This document shows, piece by piece, positions 11,664 to 25,100 of a stretch of 64,000 bases of DNA. Both the position numbers and the translations under genes were made by a program. The notes below the pieces were generated by a model, which was given only the letters and a program-made list of their open reading frames with translations, made no database searches and was not told the DNA's origin. Each line of letters opens with the position of its first letter. The stretch's first letter is position 1. The stretch is from Galbula dea (lineage: Eukaryota; Chordata; Aves; Piciformes; Galbulidae). The stretch covers positions 62,001 to 126,000 of the forward strand of contig VWZX01000865.1 in assembly GCA_013399015.1 (NCBI GenBank), in the 5' to 3' direction.

Positions 11664-12213
11664 CTCACAGAATCCCAGAATGGTTAGGGTTGGAAGGGAG
11701 CACCAGAGGTCACCTAGTCCAACCTCCCTGCTCTAGCAGGGTCCCCTACAGCACATCACTCAGCATTGGGTCCAGGCAGTTTTTTAATGTTTCCAGGGAA
11801 GGAGACTCCACAATGTCTCTGAGAAGCCTATTCCAGTGTTCAGTCATCCTCACAGCAAAGAAGTTCTTCCTCATCTTTAGGTAAAGCTTCCTGTTTTCCA
11901 GACTGTGCCTGTTGCTTCATGTCCTATTGCTTGTCCCCACGAAGAAGAGCCTGGCTCCATCCCCTTGACACCCTTCCTTCAGATCTTTCTCTCCATTGAT
12001 CAGGTTCCCTCTCAGCCTCCTCTTCTCCAGGCTAACCAAGCCCAGCTCCCTCAGCCTTTTCCCACAAGGGAGATGCTCCAACCCCTCAGCATCTTTGGAG
12101 CTCTCCCTTGGGAACACTCCAGGAGTTCCATGTCTCTCTTCTCCTGAAGAGCCCAGACCTGAACACAGTTCTCCAGATAGGGCCTCACCAGAGCTGTGTA
12201 GATGGCATCAGAT
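11664..12213 (-). mobile_element. CR1 LINE fragment, GTGATGTGCTGTAGGG-tail subfamily
   Basis: A reverse-oriented CR1 copy of about 550 bp. The left end has TCACAGAATCCCAGAATGG, then 'CCCTGCTCTAGCAGGG' and 'CTACAGCACATCACTCAGCATT', the complement of the 3' UTR and stop region shared with the copies at 29826, 47760 and 52008. Further right it holds the complement of ORF2 C-terminal sequence ('CTCCTCTTCTCCAGGC', 'TTCTCCAGATAGGGCCTC'). The frame is interrupted by indels. Confidence 0.93.
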
Positions 12214-13516
12214 TTTTAAAGCAGACACAAGTCACACCAAAAAGATCCCATGAAGAAGAGCCCAAACTCTACTGGAGGTGGTGTCCACAGTGAGGGCATG
12301 GTCCTGCTGCCACCCACCCCAGCAAGCTGTTTCCCTGAGAGTCCCAGGTGAGCTGGAGGAAGGCCAGGTGTACCAAACCCAGACTCCATCCTCCAATACA
12401 CACTTATTTATACATTTACACCTGTTGAGAAGGAAAACAAAAAAAAACCAACCAAAACCAAACACCACAAAGCCTCTTCCTGGTAGTTCCTAATCCCATT
12501 TCCTTCTTAGACATATTTCTGTTCATGTTCTTCACCTTTAAAACCCAGTGCTGGCTCTGGCATTACAAATGATCCCATGTGTGTTATTTTTTGTGCTATC
12601 TGCAGATCCTAACTATCATGGACCTGTCAGAATGCTTCATGCTGAATTACTCACTGCAGATTCCTGCACCAGCCTTGCTGCATTATGGTTTCTGAATAAC
12701 TCTGTGCACGTAGAAGGAACATCCTTCTGAACCATGCAGCTTGTGTCTCTTGTCAAAATTACCTCTAAATCTTACATTTCCCATGCAGCTCATCTATTAT
12801 TTGTGGGGAAAGCAGCAAGTTTCTTTTTTATTCCTGTCTGTCTTCCATTAAACTAAAGAACTCTATAAATCAATAATAACCTTTTAGAGATGAACCTCTT
12901 TGTAATTATGCCTCCAAAGCCAGGTAATTGTTTGCATATTTTTTTATAGAGAAATAAAGAAGGGAAATGTGTTCAGTGTGATTGAACTGAAAAAAAAAAA
13001 AAAAACAAAAGAAAAAAGGGAGGAAAAAAAAAGCCAATTGAAACAGGTTATCAGCATTCATTACATTCACACATTTCATCAATATTTTATATTACTCATA
13101 GCCAATTAATTTCTCCTGCACAAGACTCAAATCACTCAAGCAGACAACAGGGCACACACTGGAGAAGGGAAAGTACAATCTCTCAATGGGACTCTGATTT
13201 GGATTTTATTACAATATGGTCTTTATAAAGGATAATAATCTCCAAGCTCAGAGTTAAGGGAAGGGTTGAGTTCAGTCAAATCAATCTTTGGGTATCTCTC
13301 TGATGCCTCAGTGACATTTCCCAACAGGAAGGAGCTAAGAGCCCAAACAGGAGTGATCTCCCATTAAGAAACAACACAGACATCTTGAAGGCACTTGGCT
13401 AGTAGAAGAAGATGACAGCAACCAGAGCACCCTGGGGCACTTTTCCAGGATGCCTACTCCCTGGATGCCAGCCATCTGGGTTCAGTTAAAGCCCCTGCCT
13501 GCCCCTGCCTCTCTCT
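12214..13516. other. Unique DNA with an A-rich tract
   Basis: No gene is seen. An impure poly(A) tract lies at about 12989-13030. The sequence at 13040-13140 is AT-rich and non-repetitive with CCAATTAATTT and similar homeodomain-like words. Confidence 0.4.
12989..13030 (+). repeat. A-rich simple repeat
   Basis: A run of about 16 consecutive A is followed by AAAAG/GGAGG-interrupted A tracts. No retroposed body with a target duplication is recognised upstream, so it is listed only as low-complexity sequence. Confidence 0.75.
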
Positions 13517-13547
13517 GTGCGTGTGTGTGTATGCACACGCGTGTGCG
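13517..13547 (+). repeat. (GT)n/(CA)n alternating purine-pyrimidine microsatellite
   Basis: The tract reads GTGCGTGTGTGTGTATGCAC followed by ACGCGTGTGCG. It is alternating purine-pyrimidine with a self-complementary centre, which favours cruciform or Z-DNA structure and copy-number change. Confidence 0.75.
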
Positions 13548-16500
13548 AGGGGAAGGTAGAGAGGGGTGGGGAGGTGGGCTCGAGTTGCAGGCTTCAGTGT
13601 GGGCTGTGCTGGGGGCTAAACCCTCCTGCCTGGACCTTCTCAAATCCACCACCATCATCTGCTGGTCCCTCCAGAGGAGCAATTTCAGCAGGACCAGCTG
13701 CAGGGGGGATGTTCAGCGTATTCTTTATTCAAAGTGAAAGATGTTAAGCAGGACATTTCAGGAGCCCTCTTGTTCAGAGGGAAGAGAAAGGAGGGTGGTG
13801 GGTGGAGGGGAAGTAGAAACTGGAAAACATCCATGAAATTAGTCCCAAATCATTGCCTATACTGAGCATTTCCTGACAAGCTGTCTGTCATATATTTGCA
13901 GCAGGTTATGCAAAAGTCTCCTTTGCCAGTAGCTTATCCACATGACTAATGTGAAAACTCAGCTACCAGTCTTTCAGAAATTGCATCTGCCAATGTGTTT
14001 TATTTGGAATTAATTTTAAAAAGGAATGCAGTATTTTTTTGGAAGGGAGAACTTGCACAGGATTTGGCTGGCAGATAGTTCCAAGCCTTACCTTCCCTCT
14101 CCTTCTTACCCCCAGAGACAAGTTGTCTTAAAAGGGAAGTGTGTCAATCTGAAGAGAGGTTCTGTCCCTGCCCCTCACCTTTGGGGCAGTTCAGCCAGGG
14201 CAAATAAGCTCCACCAGGACTGGGGAAGTCCCCTGAGAGCTTCAGAACTGGCAGGGAAGGACTTGAATTCTGCATTCCCACAGGGATGGAAAATAGGCAG
14301 AAACTCAGCAACTCATTGTCAATTCTGAAGACATGAAGTCTGAAAAAACTTCAGGAAAAAAAAATCAAGTAGCTTCACATCCTGCCAGTCTGAGTGGCAT
14401 GACACCAGGGATAAAGCAGGAGCATGTGGATCACTGAGTATATAGCAGAAAAATGGATCATTTCATATTTCTTTGTGGGTTTATGCATTATATTGCAATG
14501 GAAATTCAACTGATAGCAAATTTTTTAGTTTTAAAACCCCCATATTAGTTCCAGAGCTGTTAGACTGTTTTCATGAAATTAAGTGGGCCACCAAACACAG
14601 ACTAAGGACCTAATCTGAGACATTGAGATGTCCTGCAGGCAGGAGGTAGAGCTGTGACAGTAGCATTGTCCACAGAGCTTGGGGCAGAAAGGAATGACCA
14701 ATCTTCATGCAAGAGCAGCTTAACTAGACCTTTCCTATCCCAATGGTCCAAGGCAGGAGCCTTCTTGTATCTCAACAGACAAAGCAGCTGCAGAGGAAGG
14801 ATGGTGCTGCAGCTCTTCCCAAATGGGAAGAGTTCTCCACAGGAGTGTTTCTTGGTTAAAGTTGAACTGTCTCTCTGGTTGTGCTGATTACTTCACTAGG
14901 GAGCAAATTTGCCAGTTTCAGATGAGATCTGCAGCAGATGGGGATGATTTCACTGGTGGGACTGTATTTCTGGCTAGGTCACTGGAATACCTCCTTGACA
15001 TGTTCTGCAGGACAGGTGAGTAAGAAAACTCATCCAACTCCTGCCACCCTTGACCTGATGGATGAGGAGATCCATGGATCTTGCTACATCTGCAGAAAAG
15101 TCTCTCCTCTCTTGGCTAAAGGTCTCAGCAGCCATCTCCAAACAGAGCCTCAGCTCATCAGATTGCTCATTGCTCATAAGCAGCTGTATTATCTACTAGC
15201 TCCCAGAGGAATATGATGAAAGAAAGTGGTAGAACATAAGTAAATGTCCTCCTGGGGCTTTACAGTGAGGTTATGTTTGTGTATTCAGGTTTATGTATGT
15301 ACATTTTCTGCCTGAGCCAACAGGAAAAATGAATGAGGGAGGATTTAGCCAAATGGGACTTTGCCATGCCTGTTGAGATGTGTCCAACTTTCTAAAGCAA
15401 GAAAGCAAAACCAGACAAAAATTATGGAATTACCTACTGCTTTCATCTGTATCCTCTGATGCCATGTGGGAATGGGTGCAGAGAATGATCAGCTACCTCA
15501 GCCTGAGCAAAACCCAAACCAGGAGAGCAGACTGGGCTAATCCTGCTGACTATTCCTCAGGTGAACTTAGCCTTTCACTGAGTAGGTATTGTTAAAGTCT
15601 TGCAGTTTTTTGTGTGATTAGTTTTAGAAGTCTTTAATGAAGGCAAAACTTTCTTTCTTGTGCAGTATAAAACACAGGGTGAGAAACAGTTCCTGCTCCC
15701 CAAAAAGTGTGTGGAGCAAATGCCTACACATCAGAAATAGTAACTGCAACAGAGGCACCAAGGAAGGACCATAAACAACATACAGGGCTTTGCAGTCCCA
15801 TTTCTGTGTCCTATCAGCTGGACCATATTGAACAGCCCATGAAAAACTAATTGTGTTTGGAATGAAGTGGCATTAAGAGAAAAATTGCAAATTAATTCCC
15901 TGAGTAGCTCCTCTGAAGCTGGTAGAGTTACCCTAGGGATGAATTTGGTCAGGGATATGTCAACTGGCCATAAGACATAATTGGAACTTCTACCTTTGCC
16001 AAATGAGCAAATATGCACACACCATTTATTGCCAGCTCTGTTGGTTTAAGAGGTGCTCTGTATTTCAAAGCTAACATTTGTGCCACTTGTTGCTGTGGTT
16101 GTCTCTTATTAACACAGCAAATAGCTAATGAAAATCTATGGCCTTGGAAAAACCCAGCTCATAAGTTAGGACTTTAAATTAGTCTGCCTGTCATCCACAC
16201 ACAGCATGGTACCCCAGGACTTTTTGTCTCCTTCAGTCAGCCCATTCATAAGGAAACGAAATCACCAGGTACAAAGGTTGCAAGGAGATTTTTTTTTTTC
16301 CAAGAGGAAACAAGCCTGGCTCAACTGCAAACAGCTCATGCTCTATTTAAAACCAGGCAGCATTCATTTCTCATGCCAGAGAACCCAATTCATCCAGGGT
16401 GTAACTCCACAAACATCAGCAAAGTTCCACCAGAGACTAATTTAGTCCAAAGTGCTTTCAAATCTTGCTTAATTTATACACATTTCCTCTTGGCTTTGAA

Positions 16501-17012
16501 GCCATTAGTCCCTCTGCTTCCTTCACTGCCTTCTCCCAGACAGGGGACCACTGTACTGACCCTCCCTTAGCCTGGTCCAGCAAGGCTCATCCTTGCTGTC
16601 CCTCAGCAGAGCACAGAGGGAGATGCTTAAAAGCCACCTCCTTTCCAAGCCATCCTCCTTGCTCAGGCATCCTCTTCTGCAGAAAATGTGACACCAGCCT
16701 AGCCAGGATAACAACATGACCTCTCCAGCAGGCTAGTCTGTCTCCAGTTTTGGACAGGTGTTTTCTGAGATGGCCTTTCCCTCCAGAAAGCCAACTTTGG
16801 TTTGAATGACAAGGTGACAGTTCTTACATATGTCCATTTAGCAGAGCTCTTCATGGCCACATGTGCAAGGATGCATTTGTGTCAATAATAAACTCTGTGG
16901 AGTTCATCATAGCAATAACCCCTTGGCCCCCATCAGAGGATAATTTAACCCATAATACTTAACAGCATCAGCAGTTTGGATTGTCTAAAGTGTCCTTTAG
17001 CTTCCTTTAATC
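13548..17012. other. Unique DNA, no gene seen
   Basis: About 3.5 kb of CpG-poor sequence without a recognised mobile element. Short frames occur on both strands but none has a supported domain, splice context or conserved motif. Confidence 0.5.
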
Positions 17013-17160
17013 TTGAATATAACATGCACTTTGAATCCAACCTTGAATTTATCCTTGCACATATAACATGGCCTTTGAATCTAATCTTGAATTTAACCTT
17101 GTTATATATATCATGTCCTTTGAATCCAGTCTTGAATTTAACCTTGAATATAACATGTCC
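17013..17160 (+). repeat. Minisatellite, about 45-bp unit, 3+ copies
   Basis: CTTTGAATC recurs at 17029, 17073 and 17118, followed each time by a TCTTGAATTTAACCTTG-type segment and preceded by ATAACATG or ATATCATG. The period is 44-45 bp over a little more than three units, with noticeable divergence between units. It is long enough to be read as open sequence on both strands, but this comes from the repeat itself. Confidence 0.8.
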
Positions 17161-19760
17161 ATCTCTTCAGAGGACATTTGACTTAACAATGTCCACCCTA
17201 AAGATGCCATTAACACATGGCATGAAAGTTTGCCCACTGATGAGGAGGTTGCCTCCCAGCTTTAATCATTAGCCTCCCTCTAATGGGAACTACATGAGGG
17301 TTGGATTTGCAGAAGCTCCTCCCAGGATAATTAAAGTACTGAGCTGTTAGGATTTTTTAAACAAGGTTTCTGGCCCTTTACAAAACATGTGTGCTATATA
17401 TCCTTAACCATGACATGTTTTCCTCAAGGAGTTCCTTGTCAAGAATCTTTGTATTTAATAGTGGGTGATGATGAGAATATGCCCTAAATGAAACCTAATT
17501 GAAAATGGGATTATGTGACTTTACTTCCTCTGGAAGTAGACTTTCCCTTGACATATTGTAGTCAGGTTTTGCACTGAAGTCTTTAGTGTTAAGCAAACTG
17601 ACAAATACAAGATTTCTCTGAGAAATGAAACAAACCCACCCAGCTCTGATTTACATCTGCTGCTCTTCTGCAGCAGGAGGAAGCAGAGCTGTGTTCCAGA
17701 GGAATAGACTTGAGAGAACACAAGCCAGTGGGCAAGGAACTCCAAAAAAATACCAAGTTAGAGTGAAAATCCTGATGTCACTCAAAGAAATCAGACATCA
17801 AAACAAACAAGCTTTAATTTACTCATTACCCTCTTGGTTGTCAAATAAAATTTTAGTCACTATTAGCACAGCTGCATGTGCTAAGCTCCCTTGCAACAGC
17901 TGCTGCAGAACATGGACTCAGTTTTTCTTTGATTAGAGACAGTTAAATCAAATATTTTTAATTTTTTTTCCCACATCCTGGCTTGAGAACATGAGGCAAT
18001 ATTTGGCTTGAAGGTTTTCATACTCTTTCAGCAGGCAAAACATGGAGTCTGGGTAACTGGTTCTCAGGGAGACTTTGCCTGGCAAGTCCCATCCAAACCA
18101 AAAATGAAGCATGAAGTTATGATCTTGAATTAAATGTCCATGTGCTGTCAAAACAATCATGGAGTTTGTGGCTTAAAAAAAAATACCAACTTCCAAAAAA
18201 ACTATAGAGGACAAAAATCAATCAGTGCCCTACTTTTTGCTGATGGACCTGACTCTTCTTAAACTTGGTCTGGGATTCTGCAAGTGATATTATTTCTGGA
18301 AAACAACTGTGTGTGGAGAGGTCAGGGTTTAATTTTCTTTCTTTAGTTTTTTTTTTAACCCTTAAAGACTTGCCATTTGCATTGCTGAGTGGCCACAGCA
18401 GCAAAAAATAGTCTTTTTTCCTTTGCAAAACTGATAGGAGTTAGTAAGAGGGAAGAGTTTTACTCAGCCTGTTTACCATAGGCATGCAGCAGGGTTAGTG
18501 GCATGCTGGGGGTGGTGGAAACAATGTGCATTTTCCTTCTACAGCTTCTCTCTGGAAATGCTGCTGGTATCTGCTCCATCTTTCCCATCTTTGCCAGGGG
18601 AGTAGTGCTTCTGCCCTTGAGTGTGAACAGGAAGATAAGTAACAGTAATTGCAGTATCAACAGGAGCTAAGCTTCTGCCAAGGCTGCTGCTCCCACCTTG
18701 ATTTCCAGGTAAACCTGAACACTTTATGAAGAGCCTTGGGGTTGAGGTTTAGGCATCTGATATTCAGATCAGAAGTATATTTTTGCTGGGAGTGGTCCCC
18801 TCTGGCCATGTATTTAACAGACATCCAGGTGGAAGGAGATGCAACCTTGGGTAGAATAATGATTCCTGCTGCCCTGTGGAAGTAACAATAATGCACTCAT
18901 GGGAATCAGAGCCACAGCAGTGCCTGAAAGGCCAAGGAGAGAAAAGAAAGCAAGCAGCTGTTGATCTTTGAGCCAAAAAATATTAATAGCACTCAAATTC
19001 TGCTGCTACAGCTTGCTGACTCAGGTGCTGCACCTGAGAAGCTATGGTACACTGGTCAAGCTTATCCAGGAGGGAGCTGGGTCCTGATCTGAACACAACC
19101 ACACCATGTTACATACAAGGAAGCCCTGGTAGAGGGAGTCACTGCTCTACTCCTCAGTCTATGGGCAGTTGAATATGGGACAAAACATTCTTTCTGATAA
19201 AGTAGATTTGCACATCTGCTTCTCTGAACACTGCAAAAGATAAGTAATCACCTTTATGGTCAGAGATGGCTTCTGATGAATATGCTTTTGTCTTCTTAAG
19301 GAGGTTTGCTGACCAGAGTTTCACTGTGATTTAGGGCAGTCAACAGACCAGAATTTTCCTTGTATGAGACCTAAAGATGACCTCTAACAAATATTCCCTA
19401 GCAATTCCACCAATCTGTAGCCTTTCTTACATTTTGCATGAGAAATTATCATTTTCTCTGTCTACTGCAGGTTCATTAGTTGTGCCTGAGGCTTAGAGAT
19501 GAAGAAGAGCACAAAGAGCAGCCCAAGGCAGCAGAGTGCAGCTATGGCAGCCATGGCTTCTCCTTCCAAATGCATCCCACTCAGGCCTTCCATCTGCAAT
19601 ACCCATGTTTCATGTTTGTGCAGTGGTAAACACATGTGTGTGTGTGAATGGGACTGCAAGTGCCCTGAAGCATTAACAGATTTGGGATCTAGTACCTGTT
19701 ACTGAGGAGCTGAGGACTCCCTTGCAACCTCCTTGCACCAGTTTGACTCTTAATATCCCA
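17161..19760. other. Unique DNA, no gene seen
   Basis: CpG-poor sequence with no recognised repeat family. Short overlapping frames only. T-rich runs occur near 17955-17970 and 18345-18358. Confidence 0.5.
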
Positions 19761-19888
19761 GCTGGGGTAAAGTGGACGCTACTGAGATGGTGCTGAGCTC
19801 AGGAGGCACAATTCAGCTGGAAGGGCTGGGGTAAAGTAGACACCACTGAGATGGTGCTGAGCTCAGGAGGCACAATTCAGCTGGAAGG
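19761..19888 (+). repeat. Tandem duplication, 64-bp unit, two copies
   Basis: GCTGGGGTAAAGT starts both units (19761 and 19825). The two 64-bp copies differ at only three positions by eye (GGACGCT against AGACACC in the first third). High identity suggests a recent slippage or unequal-exchange duplication. Confidence 0.88.
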
Positions 19889-22090
19889 GCTGGGACAACC
19901 TCTCTCCTCAAACTTCAGACTAGGACTATGACTACTTTGGCTTCAAAGGGACCTCCAGTGAATGTGTCCAAGGCTGTTCTGACCCTGAGGCTAGCTGCCA
20001 TGGGATGGCTTGTATTCATGCTATTAAACTGTCCACCCTCCCAGACAATTTAAAGGGATGAATGATTGATTTCTAGTGCCTGGAAACATTCTTCAGTGCT
20101 CTTGAATTTATTGGTATGGACAGAGTCAATGTGAACTGACTAACAACCAAGTCCAGACAAGGAGCTGCAGTCCAGCTGGGGAGGAGGAGGAGCACCATCA
20201 GCCACCCACAGCCAGGATAGGGAGATCAGAAGTATTGCTCCATTTTGCTACCATATTGCTGGTTTTCTGTGTTTGCTGTCCCCTTTCCCAAGAAAATCTT
20301 GCTTTCTTCTTGTTTTGGACTCATTGCTTGTGAGTGAATCTCATATTGCCACCTGGGAATACTCAGCCATGCCATCAGGATTCTGGGTTCCTTTCACAAG
20401 ACAGAGATGGAACCTGTAATATTTAAAGAGATGCTTACATTTACCCACCCACACCTCCAAGCACTAGATTATTGCTGCAGAGATTTTGGAATAACTCCAT
20501 GTGAAAACAGAGAGCCAGATTTTCCATGTCAGTAACTCAGGCAGATGAAAAACATGGAAAATACACTCACCTCCAGCCATGTCTTCCTTTTACAGCTTGC
20601 AAATATGACTAATACATGTTGTAACTGAAAGAAGGGAAAATTCATGATGATGGAGTGCAGTTTGCCACAATCTTGTCAAACCCTAGTGTACAGCCCTCTC
20701 CATGAGGATATCTTTTTTTCAGCAGCCCCAGTGGAGTCCTCTGGCTTTTGCAGTGAAGATAAGATCCTAATTTTTCACTTCTTTGGGCTGGGCTGTTCCT
20801 TATCATGCACCTATGACACTTTCTAGCCTGATTCTCCCTTGTAGTGCTCAGATGGAAGCTCTTCCATCCAAGCCACCACCTACAGGCATGGTGAATGTGG
20901 GCCACAAAGCAGACAAAGAATCAGAAGCATTTGAAGGAAAATTGCCAAGTGGATGGAATAATTCTGGCTGAGCCTAGGAGGGAAGTTTCACTCTCTCTTT
21001 CCTTCCAGGGTCTTCTTGTCTAGTGTTTGCTCTGTTTTTTCTCCTATCCCCTCCACTGCTTTGTCCTTGCAACCCCAGGATCCCTTTTTACAGTCAATGC
21101 TTGAATGTCCTGTCCCACTCTGCATGATATATTCTTTGCTCTTCCATTTCCCCTGTGCTCACCCCTCCTCCTACAGCCTTACAGCTTAGAGAAATGGGTG
21201 TCAAATTCTTTTTCTATTCCATGGGGCTCATTTTCTTTCTATGCCTGATGCATTTTCTACTTCTCACTCTGTATTTGTATGTAAATATCATTTCAAATTC
21301 CCTTTCTCTAAAAAGAGGGGCAGCTAGCACAAATGGCCAGCAGAGCTATAGAAAAGCCACCACAGGACATACATCTATATGAAAGAATACACTGCTTTTT
21401 GATACCAGTAGCTGCAAGGTCATTAATGGCAGGAATAGGAGGCAAACAGTGTTAATAATAGACTAGAAGGGGTTTCATGCTTCCCATGAAAGCTTTTAGG
21501 ATTTTATTCAAATCCTTTTCTGACAGGAAAAGGATGGGAGGACTGGGAGATTTCTTCCACCCTAGTCATTTCTTTGGTACACCATAGCTAAAGCAAGATG
21601 CTGTAAGGATCAGTGTGTCCTAACCCAGCCAGTGACTATGTTACACATTGACCATGGAGGCATTGGAGCCACCTTTAGATGCCCTCTTCTACCTGCAGCC
21701 TCCCCAAATTCAGAGAGGATTTAGATTATATCTTTCAGGGTAATTGTAGAGATCCTCACCTGATGGGGGAAACAGAGAGATTATGAGAGATGGCAGAAGG
21801 CACCAGAGGAAGCTACAGTCTGCTTCATTTGACCCTCTCTACATTAAACCTTCACACTCTCAGGACTCATTCACCTGGATGGAGATGAGTGAGGTTCTTC
21901 ATTCCCATGGGACTGTGAACCAGAAGCTGGCTCCATGACATAATTGTCTTTAAAACTTGGGAACAGAATTTTCTCCAGCAGTAGTTCAATGGAGAATGTC
22001 AACTAGTTGGGATCTGGCTCTCATTTCTGCTGTTTACAACAGTAATTTAGGTTGGGTTAGACCTCTCTGAACTTCAAAACTGAGCACTTG

Positions 22091-22119
22091 TGATCAGCTG
22101 GTTGGTGAACAGCTGATCA
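22091..22119. repeat. Short inverted repeat with E-box arms
   Basis: TGATCAGCTG and its reverse complement CAGCTGATCA flank a 9-nt spacer. Each arm contains CAGCTG, the E-box bound by class II bHLH dimers. It may be chance, or a paired regulatory site. Confidence 0.6.
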
Positions 22120-25100
22120 AGACCAAGTTGCTTAATTAGGGAAAAAGAGTAATTAGCTTGTCAGTGTTTAAACCCCAGCAGTCTGTAGTAAAAGGCTACA
22201 CTGAAGGATTCCTCTGCCTGTATTTATTGACCTTTCAACCCTTCAGCTCTTCTGTCATTGATCTTTAATCGAGTCACTTAGGCTGTCAGGCTAATAACTC
22301 AGATAATGAAGTAGTCTAGGACCTTGGTTTACTACTTTGTTACTCTAACTCTAATTTTAGAAGGCTAAAAATAGGCTCACTAAAAATAAGACATTGTGGG
22401 TGGGTTTTTCTCCTAAAACAATTGAACTTCTGTTACTTCCCTTCCAAAACTGCTAAGACATTATTAGATTTCAAAGAGCTTCTTTTGTAGTAAAGGCTAA
22501 CCAGCATTTTTGTGGTGAAGGGCTTCCTAAACCCACTTAATGTGGTGATTACATTGGAGGAATCAAGAAAGAGGAGATTTGTTACTTGTTTACAAACCTT
22601 TGTTTCTAAACATGAAAGGAAAACAACACTTATGGCAGAGTAAGGGCATAAGGAATGGGAGTCTCCTTTTTTTTGGGTGGGTTTTCTTTTTCCTGAAGGA
22701 CAATATCTTTAAAAATCAAAGTCCTTGAAGCAGAAGCAATCCCTGTTAGAATGTTTTACCAGGATGCTGATTCCATGGGGTGTCTGTAAGGACAATTCCA
22801 GTTCTTTAAATATTTACCTGAGCTTTTTGGTTTTTTTCCTTCACCTCAAGATGCTCAAGGTTAAATTTATTTTGAAGTGGGATTTTGTTGAGTAAATTTC
22901 TGTGTGCACAATACTTGGGCTCCAAATAACATTGAGATAGCTGCAATTTCTATATTTACCCTTAGGTTACTGCTAGATATACTTACTCTCAGAGCCATTT
23001 TAATCTATTTGTGTTTTGCTACAGCTAGCAATATGCAGACATGAAACCAGTGTGGGACTTTGCTGGAAAAGGCTGTTACTAGAGTCAGAATCTGAGAAGA
23101 AATAGAAAGCATCTAAATATGCTTTTAAAAACCCTTGCTTGATACATGTTTTAGCAAATCACTGTCTTAGGAAACCTGCCTCTGTTTTGATGTTATCTTT
23201 TTTTCACACAGAGCCCCATCACTTCTAATACTCTTTCCTGGCCAGAATGCTAAAGCTATTCATGAATTTTTACTCTTCTTTTAAAATAAAACACAGTTTC
23301 TTCTCCAGCTTAGACTCTACCATACCCTTCATACCTGTACAGAGTTCTAGGAGATTTTAGGCACCAAAGAACACTGAGGGATGTGAGTTTTAGGGAAAGG
23401 TACTGGAGTGACTTTTTCTTTTAATGGGACTATTGTGTTTCAATGGGATTTTACTGAACAGAAATAAAACAAATCCTTTACATTTTGGATCCTTTCCCCC
23501 AAAAGTGTTAGCTTCTCTTCTTCATTTGCAATGTCTCCATTCCCTACCCCACAGCAGTCTGACCTGTCAGCTCTGCAGCCATGAAGACACTTGGCTAGTT
23601 TATTGGCCCACAGGTCAGCAATTGCTAAGTTTACTTTTTCCTCCTGTTGAGAGAAATAATTCCCTGAGTTCCCATCTCTTCAGAAGGTATTCTCTGAAAT
23701 GAAAGTTTTGAGGCCAGCCTTGATGTCCTGTAGGCTGACAAATTTCCTGGATTATTACTTTGGAGCTCACAGCTGATTGTAGTAGATAGGGGGAATAAAG
23801 TTCCTGCTACTCACAGTCTCTGGTGAAACCCTTATCTAGCCCAGCCCCCTGCTGACTTGTGATTTAATGCCATGTGCTATGTCTAATAAAAAAACTCCTT
23901 CAGGCTGAAACAGTATCAGTTTTATTTGGCTGGCAACCACTGTGCACACATTAAGACACAATATCAAACCACAGTGATATCTTTGAGCCTGGATCCATTA
24001 TTTACTGCACTTTCACACCGTGCTCCAACCTGGTGGCAGCTTCAATGTGAGGTAATTCAGAACACTGCTATGATCTTCCATGGTGGCAGCTTAGGCCATC
24101 TTCTGGGTCACATCCTTCTCCTTGTGGATCCTTGCCTTTGAATGAGATGAGATTTTGGTTCTAGTGGGCCAAGCATGCTCTCAAAGGCTTCATTCAGCAC
24201 CAAGAATGGATCTGATTGAGCTATGACCATGCTGACCTCACCTCAGAGGACACCCTGCTAAAGGCACAGCTCTCTGCAACACTGGTACCTTCTGATACAT
24301 CAGTTCCCCTACTCCAGCATCACCAGCTGATAGGCAGCATGGCCCATTAACCCTGTGGGACAATTTTCTATCTCTAGGTCACAGCAATCTTTTTGTTAAC
24401 TGTCTGTGAGTTTCTCAAGTTGCAGTCTTAGGGAACAAGTGGGTTCTGAGTTGGAGACCAGGTGGTGTTGGAGATAACCACACTTCACATGCAAACTGCC
24501 TCACCCCATGCTCCTCAGAAAAGCTGACTGAGCTTCACACTGTACAATGTGATGGCATTTTGGTGCCCATTTTACAGCTGCTGATAGAAAGCACATGGCA
24601 GGACACATGCCTGGGGACATAGCTTCTGCATGTCCATATGCCTGTTGCCAGTGGCTGTCTCAGCTAGGCACAGCTCTGGTGGGATATGGAGCAGAGTATT
24701 ATGCCCACTGTCTCCCCTGGAAAGAAAAGATCTTTTGTGTCATTCAGTGTACCAGGCAGCTGGTGCAGACAGTGGACTTGGGACTTACTGCTTCAAAATA
24801 AGTTATTCTCCTATAGAAACATAGATCCACTACTGTGCCAACAGAATAATCTTATTCCCATCATTTGCAGGAGTGTTCTGGTATTCCATGAATGAGAATT
24901 TTTTCCATTTTCCTAATAAAATGTGCTTCTGCAGAAATGTTTCATTAATTCCCTATTTCATCTGCACCTCCAAGTTATTTCTCTGATGATCACTCACTCT
25001 ACTCACTAATTATAGGTCTGAATTTGTCCTTGACAGATACCTGCTAGCATCTCTGTCCTCATTGCTGTTGGAGCAGCTGCTGCACTGTGGTTTTTCTCCT

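Noticed and set aside
12989..13030. Poly(A) tract as the tail of a processed pseudogene
   Set aside because: No recognisable retroposed body or flanking duplication precedes it.
17049..17272. Open frames on both strands over the minisatellite
   Set aside because: Openness is a by-product of a 45-bp repeat unit (divisible by three) lacking stops; the encoded Leu/Asn-rich repeats are not a known protein.
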